Position numbers and translations under genes: made by a program. Below, in pieces: positions 44,764-55,693 of a stretch of DNA of 64,000 nt. The stretch comes from Cercis canadensis (taxonomy: Eukaryota > Streptophyta > Magnoliopsida > Fabales > Fabaceae). The DNA is taken from the NCBI GenBank assembly GCA_003255065.1, contig QAOA01007223.1, positions 203,317 to 267,316 on the forward strand. Reading direction: 5' to 3'. Numbering within the stretch: the first letter of the stretch is position 1; each line of letters starts with the position of its first letter. The notes under the pieces were generated by a model that saw only the letters and a program-made list of their open reading frames with translations, was not told the origin of the DNA and searched no databases.

Positions 44764-45802
44764 GACCACTGGCACAGCCTCTAAGTAGCAAGCGAACAAG
44801 CCCAAATTTAGAGATATTCTTAGCATTCCTTCCCTCAGTAGCTATGACTTGAATGCAATGCTACAAACTTGCCCAGAAGAGCTGTTAGACCAAATGTAAT
44901 GACAACTCCTTTGGTCACAAGGTCTCTAAGATGACTGGCTTGGTATTCAAACGGAACCACCAAGGACACCATGCTAGTGGCCATACTTTTTACTATTGGC
45001 AAACAAATGTCTACCACCACCCTCAACACACCCTGAACAAAGCCTAAACTTAATACTACAACAAAACTCATGCCAATTGTCCTAATAGCACTGCGACCAA
45101 GACTCATAACTCACATTGTGAGTCAAGCCCATGGTCATCATGCTATGGGTCATAGCCAGAGTCATAACCATGACCACCACATAGGGCAACAATTATCTCA
45201 TGACATGGCTTGCCATGACTATGCAAGAATTGACACCACAATAGGCAACCAATGAAATGAGGACAAGATATAAGTTAACCAGTTTTTGTTGAATTTTGTG
45301 TAAGCTCCAAAGTTTAAATCATTATAATATGGATCAATTAAATAAGTGAAATGTTAAAATAATAAGAAATAAATTGGAAAAAGGTCATGCAATTTGAATA
45401 TTGTATAATACGGTTCATTGCGAAAGAAATAATTGCGCTATGTGTAGGTGGTTATCATTTCTCAGATGTTGGCAGCTAAAGTGCATATGAAAGAATTTTG
45501 AAGCGGTTTAATGCGTAGATTGGCAAGAGTTAGGGCTGTGGGAAGCAAGTCATGAAATTTCTATGCACATTGTCTAACACAAGGAGGTAAAATATTAGAA
45601 ATGAGGTTGTGATTGGGACGTGAGTTTTGTTCGGTCTTTGTTTTAAGCTATGGGTTTCATTGGTGGGAGAAGATAAGACATTGTAGAGAATTTGAAATAT
45701 TTGTGAAGAGTTCTTAAAATGTATGATTTTCTTAAAAATATGTTTAATATTTAGTTTAAATTGAATAAAAGTTGTAGAAAGTGTTTATTGTTGTAGGCTA
45801 CT
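44764..45802 (+). other. Unassigned sequence between element T and gap
   Basis: I recognise no gene. A minus-strand open frame (44835-45107) encodes a hydrophobic peptide without a match I know, and a plus-strand frame (45070-45255) is His-rich because of CAT/CAC-rich sequence. Neither is supported as a gene. Confidence 0.5.
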
Positions 45803-46150
45803 NNNNNNNNNNNNNNNNNNNNNNNNNNNNNNNNNNNNNNNNNNNNNNNNNNNNNNNNNNNNNNNNNNNNNNNNNNNNNNNNNNNNNNNNNNNNNNNNNN
45901 NNNNNNNNNNNNNNNNNNNNNNNNNNNNNNNNNNNNNNNNNNNNNNNNNNNNNNNNNNNNNNNNNNNNNNNNNNNNNNNNNNNNNNNNNNNNNNNNNNNN
46001 NNNNNNNNNNNNNNNNNNNNNNNNNNNNNNNNNNNNNNNNNNNNNNNNNNNNNNNNNNNNNNNNNNNNNNNNNNNNNNNNNNNNNNNNNNNNNNNNNNNN
46101 NNNNNNNNNNNNNNNNNNNNNNNNNNNNNNNNNNNNNNNNNNNNNNNNNN
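45803..46150. other. Assembly gap (348 N)
   Basis: A run of N bordered on the right by an AT dinucleotide repeat, which probably caused the break in assembly. Its true length is unknown. Confidence 0.98.

Positions 46151-46176
<26 letters not shown>
46151..46176 (+). repeat. AT dinucleotide microsatellite
   Basis: Thirteen AT units are visible; the array continues into the gap at left, so its size is unknown. Confidence 0.95.
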
Positions 46177-46181
<5 letters not shown>

Positions 46182-46804
46182 GTTGAATTTATAATCATAA
46201 GAGAAATTTGTGTATCATAATTATTTAATTTATAGTAAGATTATCATATCAGTTGAAGATAATTTTTGTATAAGCTTTAAACTAATGAGAATGTTTAATT
46301 ATATGCAAAAACATGAGTTTTGTAGGATGCATAGACAGTGAAGTTTGAAGTTATGGTGGACAAAATGATATTTTATCAATATTTATTTTTACATAAGAAT
46401 TTCTTTTTATGTTTGATTTGTTTTTTTTGTAGTTATAAAGTTGTATTGGGCTTCAGATTTTTTATTAATAATGCATTGATTTATGAGAATGCGTTTGTAA
46501 CAGATGATTGGAAGAGAGACTGAAGACATGGGTAGTAATGATAGGGAATGTGAGATAGACATAACTAAAATGACATTGATTAAGTTAGAGAGATGAAATT
46601 TATCAATGTTGATTATGAATATAAGTTTTATTTGAAATATGCACTTGTAAATGATTTCGATATATAGAAACATAATATTGAACGTAATATGAAAAATGAG
46701 ATAATCTAAAAGAATTTTCTTTATTTTTTAAAAGGGAAGCATTCTAGTAGATCACTGAACAAGTAAGATAGATGTTATAAACATAGGCCTATTTTGGTTG
46801 CAAA

Positions 46805-47078
46805 ACATCAATGTGTATTCATATTAATGAGGAGATGGGACAGTGGTATGTTCGTCATTTTAATTATGACCATTATCATGAGTTGCTCAATAAGCATACT
46901 TGTTTGCTTCAGTTCCACATAAATAATTACTTGTGGTGATATTGTTGTAATCAATAGTTTTTTCTTATGGACGACTATGATAAAGTTTATTTTAGGATGA
47001 ATGATGATTACAACCAAGTGTTGAGGGAATAGAGAAATGGTCCTAATGATTCTATGAGTGCATTAAATTACTTGAAAT
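46805..47078 (+). pseudogene. FAR1-like DNA-binding domain fragment (Mutator-related)
   Basis: One frame encodes IHINEEMGQWYVRHFNYDHY followed by HELLNKHTC, the WY-V-x-F-x-x-x-H-x-H signature of the FAR1 domain, and further on YNQVLRE and SMSALNYLK, which resemble the segment after FAR1 that precedes the MULE transposase domain. Four stops interrupt it. A Trp and both His of the signature are kept. FAR1 domains occur in FHY3/FAR1 transcription factors and in Mutator-like transposases; with only transposons around, a transposon relic is more likely. Confidence 0.5.
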
Positions 47079-49402
47079 GACTATCAAATTCTTTGATCTA
47101 CTACTTTTTAAAATTTATACTATGGACCAAGGTTTTAAAATTTAGATTGGACCAGCCGGTTAAACTAGTATCGATTTTTCAATAATCAGTTGGTTTAGAA
47201 AGTCCTTTTTTTTTAGACTGTTTAAAAAAATAGTGTCTTTTTGGCCCATTTTTTTTTATTAACACTGAACTATTTCTCCCTTCTCTTGAGCTTCTGCATC
47301 TCCATTTTTCCCAAACTCATTTGAAATCCTTAGCCTCTTACTCATTCTCCCTCATTCCGTCTATACCCAACTTTAGTAGCGTGATCCTTTTTTCGGCGCC
47401 GGTGAGGTGAGTCCACACAACCTTATTCTCATTCTTATTCTTTAGAGGCTAATATCAGCATTAATGAAGGAATGCAATCATTTACTTTTCGTTTCTTTCT
47501 GGGTGTGGATGTGGTTGTCTAAGTTATTGTCTCTGCTTGTTATGCACTTGTGTTATATGAACTAGAAGGATTCTTTGTGATCAACTAATATATAAATTTT
47601 ACTATTTGACCATGTTTACTAGATTACATGTTTAAACACATATGAAAACGATAGTAATGTTAATTTCAGCTCTTGCATTTTTTTGTGCACTACTGTATGT
47701 GTTGATGATATCAATACATCAAGTTTTGTAGGAAAACACACATCAAATTGTGAAGATATGAGATAATCCTGGATGTCCCTATGGTGGTACACACGTTTTT
47801 GATATTTCAGAGATTAAACACGTGAAGGTATAAATAAAATTAATTTGGTTATACTGGTCTACTAGATGAGAGTTGACATTTACTATAATATGTTATGTGA
47901 ATACATTTCATCTTTAATCAAATTGTGTAAGACACATGTGACATGTTTCTTTAAATTGTCTTCGGTATGATCAACAATATTGAATCGTAACTATATGCAG
48001 CTGACTTTGTGTTGAAGTATCTTTTAGTGGAAATTTGATTGTAGGATGCCTCATTCAGATAGCTATTTTTCTAATGATTGGCTGAAATTTATATTATATT
48101 TAGTCATTTATGGTAAATTTTATTTAATTATTCTAATCTTGATACCAACAAACTTGATGTTGTTTCTTATTGATTGTGAAGGCTCTGAAAGGGTGATGAT
48201 GAATTTTAATTTGGAAACCTAATTCTCTTCCTTTCTCTAATGTTAAATTGGTTGGTGACTAACATATTTGCTTCTCTGTGTTCATAGTAGTACAAAAATA
48301 GCAAAAGATATTTGTCTTTTCCCCTCATGACAGTATACAAATTCATAAGGATCGTGGGCTAGTCTGTCTCTCATTTTCAACTGTAATTTGAACAAATGGA
48401 TGTTAATGGTTACGGTAGCTACTACGTGTTGTTCTCTTTCTCAAACTCTTGTTTTTAGCTACCCAAAGTTTGAGGTGCAACTGAAAAAAGAAATGTGGTT
48501 GTTATTCTTATTCTTTTGATTGGATTATTTATTTATTTTTTTGTATTTTGTTATTAAAATTTTTTATCCATAGATTCTGGTTATTTTTTAAAATTTTTGA
48601 AGTCATTTGTTTGCTCACACATTTGGTCTTGTTTTGGAAACAAAAGTGAATTCAAACAGTGCTCTTAAGTCTTATCTTCTCTAAATCTTTGTTTGGGTTG
48701 TTCTAAACACAACAGAAACTATTTATGTCCCTTTAATGTTACTAATAAAAATGCATGACTTATTTTGCAACTTCTACATCATTTAGCCGACACTTCAAAA
48801 TTATATCTCTAAAAATTAATATTTCCTTTTGTTGGTGGTTTTAGATTTTTCTCTTATTTGCATTTCTTTGAATGAAACTTATATCTCCTTAAAGTTTGTG
48901 AATTTTTTTTTTTTCAAATCTATTCAAATGAAATTGTCTAAGACTTTCTAGTGCATAATGTATGTGGGTGATCACTAGTTTCATTGTGAAAAATTTTATT
49001 TATTTGTTTTAAAATAATAATGGTAGACATTTTGTAGGTTGTTTCTATCACTTCCATTTGCTATGTTCTTTAGAATGAGAGATGACATTCTAAATGACAA
49101 GAGTGTTCAACTATGATGGACTAAGAAAAAATAATAACATAATAAGATTATTTTGATTTATAAGTAGATACATAAAGAGTTTAGATTGATAAATATATGC
49201 ATGAAAGGACAAACTAAATAGAAGCCATTGATGTTAAGACAAATTAATAGACAGTTATTTTACTGTTGCTTTACTATTAAGATAATATGTGACTTCCTTA
49301 ATCAGTTTTCTATATGATTTTCACGAGCATTGTTGTTAACATTATAAACTATTATTGCTGCATGCTTATTTGATTTGATTTGATTGTTAATTTTCAAAGA
49401 AT
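47079..49402 (+). other. Unassigned AT-rich sequence upstream of the hAT pseudogene
   Basis: No ORF or RNA gene recognised. It may include the 5' end, leader exon and intron of the hAT element; CGGCGCCGGTGAGGTGAGTC near 47395 has a donor-like GTGAG, but this is speculative. Confidence 0.4.
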
Positions 49403-50039
49403 ATGACATCTTCTGAAAATAATTCAACTGCTGCATCATCATAATCTCAGAGCAAAGATTGATCTTGCATGAGAGCATTGTACTGAAGTTTTAGATTAAA
49501 AGAAAAAAATTATTAAATGTTCTTATTGTGAGAAGTTCATTAGAGGTGGAAGAATATATAGAATGAAATACTATCTTGTTGGAAAGGCTGGAGATATAAA
49601 AAAATGTGATAAAGTACCTTTTGATGTCCGTAATCGAATGCAAGAGAATTTAAAAGAAATTGAAGAAAGTAAGAGGCAATAACTTTGCCAATGGGAAGAC
49701 CATAATCCGTTTGGGCCTAGCACCATGCCTTTTGAGGGAGACACGCCTAAGTTGCAAGAAATACCTACTCCAGCAGCTCAACATAAAAGGAAATGCATAA
49801 CAACTTCAACACAAAAGGGTAAAAGAAATGCAAGTGGGGTGGAAAAATATTTTGACCCAAGATCAACTTCTGGAGGTCAACCATCGATTAAGAGTGCAAT
49901 GACAGGTAAACAAGCTATCCATCAAGTTGGTTTGGCCATTGCAAAGTTCTTTTTTGATAGTTGTCTACCTATAAGTACCATAAATTCTATTTAATTTAAG
50001 CCCATGATAGATGTTATTACAACAATTGGTCCTGGTTAT
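49403..50039 (+). pseudogene. hAT transposase, BED finger and N-terminal part
   Basis: A possible ATG at 49403 (MTSSENNSTAASS) precedes a BED-type zinc finger: EHCTEVLD, then KCSYCEKFIRGGRIYRMKYY, LVGKAGDIKKC and the DVRNRM segment. The motif C-x2-C with a downstream Cys is visible; the His usually in the RLKxHL part reads Tyr. Then comes a long linker (FDPRSTSGGQPSIKSAM) and the start of the DUF659-like domain, FKPMIDVITTIGPGY, at which the frame is cut by a solo LTR. Stops lie near 49455, 49462, 49492, at 49680 and at 49992. Plant hAT transposases have BED, DUF659 and a dimerisation domain in that order. Confidence 0.82.
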
Positions 50040-51465
50040 TGATGAGCTGCCGAGGCTCCTCAAATTAATTAAAGTTAAGGTCGGTTACCTAAGCTATTTG
50101 CAGCATAAGGCAGCCCTAAGTCGAACCTAAGGATTGTTCTATTTAGTGAATCATATTAAGAAACATATCAACATGGGGGTTTTGTTTGTTCATGTGATTA
50201 ATATAAATTAATTGAAAATGGTAAAGTTTTAGGGAAAACAACCAATCCAAGCCTTAAGTGATTCTGATTTTAGTCCATCCTTGATTTCCAATGATCCATT
50301 CAATTATTAACCATGTTCTTGGCCTTTAAAACATATCAAGAAGCCTCTCAATGTTCTATGGATGTCCACTGGTTAAGCAACCAGAATTCGGTTTTAACTA
50401 AGACTAAATGAATTAAGCAAACATTCAAGTCCAGTTTTACCTAAGTCCATGATCCAGCCAAGGTAATTAATCCATCCAAAAGCTCAAAAACATTAATCAA
50501 TCATACAATCCTCTTTTATCACATACAATTAAGCAATCACACATGAAGATCCAAATTCGAATTTAACAATTCAAACATAATAGTCCAAAGGAAGCAAGAA
50601 GTAGATTAATCATTGAATGAATAACAACAACACATAATCTCAAAATCAATAATCAGAACAGCCAAAACCTGGATTGATTTGATGAATTAACCCTCCATGA
50701 ACAAGAGAAGCTAAGTTCTTACAAAATATCTAGAGAGAAAACTTAAAGACTAGGGAAAGTTCAAAAGCTATCTAAAATATCTAAATGACTTGATATCAAT
50801 TTCGGCTGCCCCCTTGTGCTGATATAGACCTCCAAAATTACATGCACACCCAAATTGCCCTTAGGACACACTTGTTCCCATGGGCCTTAGCTTTAATTGG
50901 GCTTTGGTTTGGGCCCATTTGGACTTGTCATGAGGAAATTAGGCCCATTTAAGTGCCAATAGGTGTCTGGAACCATCAGCCAACTTCCACCGCAAATAAG
51001 ACCATCTTCAATGTAAATTATGGTGAACCGGTCTTCATAACAATTGAAGCTCTGTTTGTTAGCTTTACAATGGTACCCGTTTCAGCTCCATATGACATCC
51101 ACAACTCAAGTTATGGACCAAACACTGCATGTATGTCAGGATCCTACGACAGCATGTCTTCTCTGGCTTCCAGGCTGCATATAACCTTTTGGACGTTTGA
51201 ATTAGCTTTGGAGCCCTAAAATAAAGTTGTAGACAATTCTCTCAACTTTCCTTCAAGGTATGACTCGGAATTTTTAGACATCTAGAACTCAAGATATGCA
51301 CGAAACACAGAGACAGCATAAAATGCTCAATATTGCTGGAAATTGCAATTAGGCACAAATGGATCCAAAGTCATGAAATGAGGTCCAAGTCTATGCAATT
51401 CAGCCCAAAAGAGGTTTAAAAGACTAAGTATGAGGGATAACTATTGTATAAAAGTGTGTTCATCA
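50040..51465 (-). repeat. Solo LTR-N (copy 6), inverted, inside the hAT transposase
   Basis: On the plus strand it starts TGATGAGCTGCCGAGGCTCC and ends TATAAAAGTGTGTTCATCA, the reverse complement of LTR-N. The duplication GTTAT flanks it (50035-50039, 51466-51470). It is 1426 bp, with no internal sequence. Its antisense frame, here on the plus strand at 50953-51219, is open. Confidence 0.96.
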
Positions 51466-51470
51466 GTTAT

Positions 51471-52005
51471 AAAGGACCAAATTATTATGCAATAAAAAAC
51501 AAGTTGTTGCATGATTTAAGAAAGGAGGTTGAGTTATTGGTTAAAATTTATAGAAGTATGTGAGCATAAACTGGTTGTACTATTATGACTGATGGTTGGC
51601 AGGATAAAAAAAATAAGCAATTAATAAATTTTTTTGTCTATTGTCCTAGAGGAGTAGTTTTTGTGAGGTTTGTTGATGCTTCTGATGTTGTTAAAGATGC
51701 TCAAACTCTTTGCAATTTGTTTAAGGAGTTAGTTGATTTTGTTGGACATAAGAATGTTGTACATTTGATTACGAATAATACGGTTAATTATAAAAAAGTA
51801 GGGAGATTTCTAAATGAGGAGTATCCTACTATCTTTTAGACTTTTTGTGCTGCACATTGCTTAAATTTGATATTAGGTGACTTTGACAAGTTAGATCTTG
51901 TGAGTAGGTCAGCCATCTGTGCATCTTTGATTACAAAAGTTGTGTACAATTATGAATTTTTGTTAGCTTGGCTAAGAAAAAGAGAAGGATGGACTGAAAT
52001 CATAT
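51471..52005 (+). pseudogene. hAT transposase, DUF659 part
   Basis: It continues in the same frame after removal of the LTR and one GTTAT: KGPNYYAIKNKLLHDLRKEV, then TGCTIMTDGWQDKKNKQLIN, FVYCPRGVVFVRFVDASDVV, VVHLITNNTVNYKKVGRFL and FCAAHCLNLILGDFDKLD. This is the DUF659 core of plant hAT transposases; the Asp of MTDGW, the following Asn/Asp-rich strand and the CAAHC motif are present. Stops lie near 51554, 51560 and 51837, the last in a Trp codon. Similarity ends at about 52005 (REGWTEII), well before the C-terminal dimerisation domain. Confidence 0.88.
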
Positions 52006-53129
52006 GACCAAGACCACTAACTAGTCCCATGGACTGGGCTTCAGACTTGAATAGATCCACAAACTTTTTCCTTGAGACTTCCACATCAACATCATCATTC
52101 TAGTGTAGAATTAGTACTTGTACATGAGATGGTTCTTTTGATATGGAAACTGGATAGGCTTTAGACCTAAGTGCATTACTTTAGCCTATTACTAAAATAG
52201 CCATTTGAGCACATATAGGTTAGTGATAGATAAAACTATTTGTTATCATCAAAACTAGGGTTAGAGAACCGTGGGCCAACAATCTCCCAATTTTTTATGA
52301 TGACAAATGCCTAGAATGATCTTCCCCTAGAAATATGCTTACCTCTGAAACTAGTTTTAAAACTAGTTCAAAAAGTAGTTTTGACAAAGAAGTTTCTTAA
52401 CATAGGGGTTTTCCGAAAACTTTTTAAGTATAGTTCAATCAAACTATCTCATATATCATATCAAACATAATTAAAGCATAAAAAATTCAAATATTGAAAT
52501 AGATAATCTCCTGATCTTTTCAAACTTTCTCCCCTTTTTGTCATAGTAAAAAAAAAGCATGAGAAAGAAATTGATACCTAGAAACTGGTTCCTCCAGAAA
52601 AGACTTAGTACATAAGGCATAGACAAAAACACAGGTCTTATCAGCAAATGGCAAATCTCATGGAATGCACAAATGTTTACTGTACAAACCAAGAGGACTA
52701 AAAAATTCAAGTCAAAATAACAAAATCCTAGAGTTAAATAGTTTTAAATGGCATCATAGACAAAACAGATGGATGATTTGGCCTTTAAATCAACAAGCTC
52801 TTTCTCTTCATCAACAAGCCTTTCTTCAATAGTAGCTAGTTTCAGTTTGGTTTCTGCCGATGCAGCTTCATAACAGCAAGTCTAGTTGAGAACTACATTA
52901 TTTGAGTCTCTTGGAAGTTCAATATCCAACCCATTTGGCTTGGCAGCTCAACTAGATTTACATCTTTCAACCATTAAGTGTAATTCACAACCTGAGAGGG
53001 TGTTGCTGGTTTCTTATCAAAGCTAGTTTTCTGCATTTTAGAAGTAGCTGAGGAGTTGTTATTTTTCTCTTGGATCTAGAAAGCTACTTCACATGAGAGG
53101 GGTTGCTAGAATCCTCAGGAGGTATAAAC
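52006..53129. other. Unassigned sequence, probably part of a minus-strand transposon relic
   Basis: No ORF recognised. On the minus strand it lies downstream of the fragment at 53130-53545 and may be its 3' part, but I cannot align it to anything. Confidence 0.35.
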
Positions 53130-53545
53130 CTAAGCAAAGGTTACCTGATTGTCAAATAGCTTGGCAGGGGTTCATCCTTGAATTGAGTTAAGTTGACATT
53201 AAAATGCATGCATATTCTAGCAATTAGCATGCCATAAGGCAATCTAGCTTTCTCGTGGTACTGTCCATGCCATGAAATTGATAATAAGTTTGAGAAATTT
53301 TAGAGGTAGCAGCTGTTTAATATGACAAATGAGGTAGAGGTCAGAGGTGAAAAACTCAGATTGGCTACCTGCTCTAGCAAGAAAATTAATGGTGACAAAT
53401 TTTGGCAAGGGTGCGGGTTACTAAGTTCATGCAGTGTACAGTGGGTACACTACCCTCTTTATTTTTATGAAAATCACAGAGGGAGTCCATGACCTCAGCA
53501 AAGGGAACAAAATCAGCAACCGGGTCTTACAGATGTATCTCTCAT
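53130..53545 (-). pseudogene. Putative plant transposon protein domain fragment
   Basis: Read on the minus strand in two frames it encodes FAEVMDSLCDFHKNKEGSVP, NLVTRTLAKICHH, SDLYLICHIKQLLPLKFL and, after a frameshift, HEKARLPYGMLIARICMHFN with VNLTQFKDEPLPSYLTIR. The core RLPYGML followed by an acidic segment matches, from memory, a domain in uncharacterised plant transposon proteins (Transposase_32-like, putative plant transposon protein). Stops and shifts show decay. Element D is inserted just upstream at 53560. The parent element cannot be identified. Confidence 0.5.
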
Positions 53546-53559
53546 CACCAACAGTGGGT

Positions 53560-54846
53560 TGATAAGACATTATTTTACACCATTTGTTTCCCTTATACTT
53601 AGACTTTTAGTGTGTGTTTCTGCTTATTTCCATAGGCCATAGACATATTTTGTAGATTTGGACTTGTTGGTGTGTATGGGTTTTAATTGCATAATTGTTG
53701 ATTTTTAGCACTGCTTACATTTTTCACTATATCTTGAGCTACAGATGTCCGATTGATGAGATTTAAGTTTTGTAGGAAAGCTAACAAAAAATGATACATT
53801 TCATATGAAGAACTTAGAAGCTGATTCTCGAGTCTAGAAAACTGTAATTCGAATGGAAGTATACCAGATTTTCTGCATCCACCCAACATTGACTTATTCC
53901 ATTCCTTGGGCCTGCCTATTGGACCAGTACATGTTTATTGGACCAACATCTGGTTATTGGGCTAGCACACATGACACTAGGGCTTAATCACATTTTTATT
54001 ATTAATGATTTAGGAAATTAGGTTTATTTTTGTAATTAGGAAACCTAAAGGAGGTAGCCATCTAGTATTTATTCTTAAGTTGTTGAGAATAATGGATTAC
54101 CACATTATCATCAGAAGTTGTTGCCTCCTGTTGCTGAATTCGAGTTTATACCTTTTTGCTTTGTGTTCAAGTCTTCTATGGAAGGCTAAGTACTTCTATA
54201 ATCAATTCAAGAGGAGCCAAACATGATAATCTAGAATTCTTGTGCTTCAATCCGAGTTTGATTTAATATAATTTGATTGACTGCTTCTTCTCATCTTCAT
54301 GTGATTGAATGATATTTTGATTGTATGTTTTTTATGAATTTTAATCAGTTGATTAAATTCATCACAGTAATCAAATTGGTAATCATATTTTAAAGGTCTT
54401 TAATATATGGTTAACTTGGACAATTTGGTTCTTAAATTAATCTGGACTTAGTGATATAGAGCGGTTGCCTAGATTCTTAATTCCAAGATTAATTGAATCC
54501 TGATTCGCAATCAGTAGGAATTCTAAGTGTTACTGTCAGGGGTTCCAGGTAACATTTAACAAAGAATTAAATCAGATTTAGATAATCTTTAGTGAACAAG
54601 GATGGATTAGGGTTTAGTTGCCTGCTTGAGTTGATTACGTTTTCTCTTACTTGATTAAATTCAATTTACTGCTTTCTGAGTTCTTATTATACTGCATTCA
54701 AGACAAAACCCTCCCTATTCTATTCATGTGTGAGTCTTAGTAGATTAACTGTTCTGGTGAATCCTTGGGAGACGACACTAGTTGCATCCTATACTACAAA
54801 TTAGTTACAATTAGTATTGTAATTTTGTACGGTTTGGCACCCGTCA
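53560..54846 (+). repeat. 5' LTR of element D (family LTR-C)
   Basis: It starts TGATAAGACATTATTTTACA and ends TGGCACCCGTCA, followed by AAAATTTTGACGCC. It matches the solo LTR at 31800-33115. It carries one motif CTTGAG-N5-GATGTC-N25-GGAAAGCT near 53732-53781 and TGGGCC-like words further on. Confidence 0.93.
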
Positions 54847-54852
54847 AAATTT

Positions 54853-54870
54853 TGACGCCGTTGCCGAGGA
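54853..54870 (+). other. Primer-binding site of element D, tRNA-Asp type
   Basis: TGACGCCGTTGCCGAGGA differs from the intact site of N2 at two positions, both G to A. Same tRNA-Asp primer class. Confidence 0.88.
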
Positions 54871-55693
54871 TTTCATCTAACATATTAATCCTCTTATGAC
54901 TCTATTTTGTTTGCTTATTGTTCTTGTTTCTAGTTATTGTTCTTCATCATTTTCCTCTTGTTCTACTTATTTTCCTATTTTGTTTTCCTTATCTGTTTAG
55001 GTTTTTCTTCCCTTGTTTTGCATTTATGTTTCTGTGTTGCTTTCGATTCTCACCAACTAGGATTGAGTTGCAAATTGGTGGACAAAGGAATTGCACTGTG
55101 AGCTGAATTTTGTGCTATTATTGCCCTTGTTTTGTTTCCTTTGCCACTATTCTGTTTCCTTTGCTGTTTTCGTTCACTTTTTGGCAAAATTCCTATACTG
55201 TATGAGCACTGTGGTCATTGTTTTTGTTGTTTTTTTTTTTTTTTTTTTCCATTGATGTTTTAGGTTCTCATTGTATTAATTCTTGTGATTTGGTCTCATT
55301 CTCCCTTGTTTTCCCTTTGTTTCGGCTTGATTTAGTGGTTCTCGGGTGCACTGTTTGGACGAAATTTTTGTGCTTCGATTGACCTGAAACTTGGTTAGTT
55401 GAAGAAAAATGGGCCAACAATCAATAATCATTTTCAATGCTATAAGGTCTTCATTTTAAGCCGAATTCTATTGTGTTGACCACTTTTTCAATTTTTTAAG
55501 ATTTTTTATTTGATTTTGGGGTTCCATTTTTATCAAGTTTTCATCCTGTGGTGGTAGAAATTTTTTAAAAATGTTTAGCTACTTCAACTAGCCTTATTTT
55601 GTTGTCTTTTTGTGTTTTTGTGTGTTTTGGTTTTAGGCTATTTTTGTGTGTTTTGCTATGTTTTTAGTATTTGGTCATTCTTTTGTAAGGTGC
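54871..55693 (+). other. Untranslated leader of element D
   Basis: T-rich, partly alignable to the leaders of N1 and N2 (for example GATTGACCTGAAACTTGG near 55377), with a T run at 55230-55249. An open frame at 54918-55106 is low-complexity and not credible. Confidence 0.65.

Noticed and set aside
44835..45107. Hydrophobic 90-codon minus-strand frame
   Set aside because: It resembles no known membrane protein and lies in transposon debris; a chance ORF is more likely.
45070..45255. His-rich open frame (metal-binding peptide?)
   Set aside because: The His residues come from CAT/CAC-rich DNA; there is no homology I know, and no promoter or neighbouring context supports a gene.
49403..50039. 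A domesticated BED zinc-finger host gene
   Set aside because: Five in-frame stops, a frameshift and the LTR insertion show a dead transposase.
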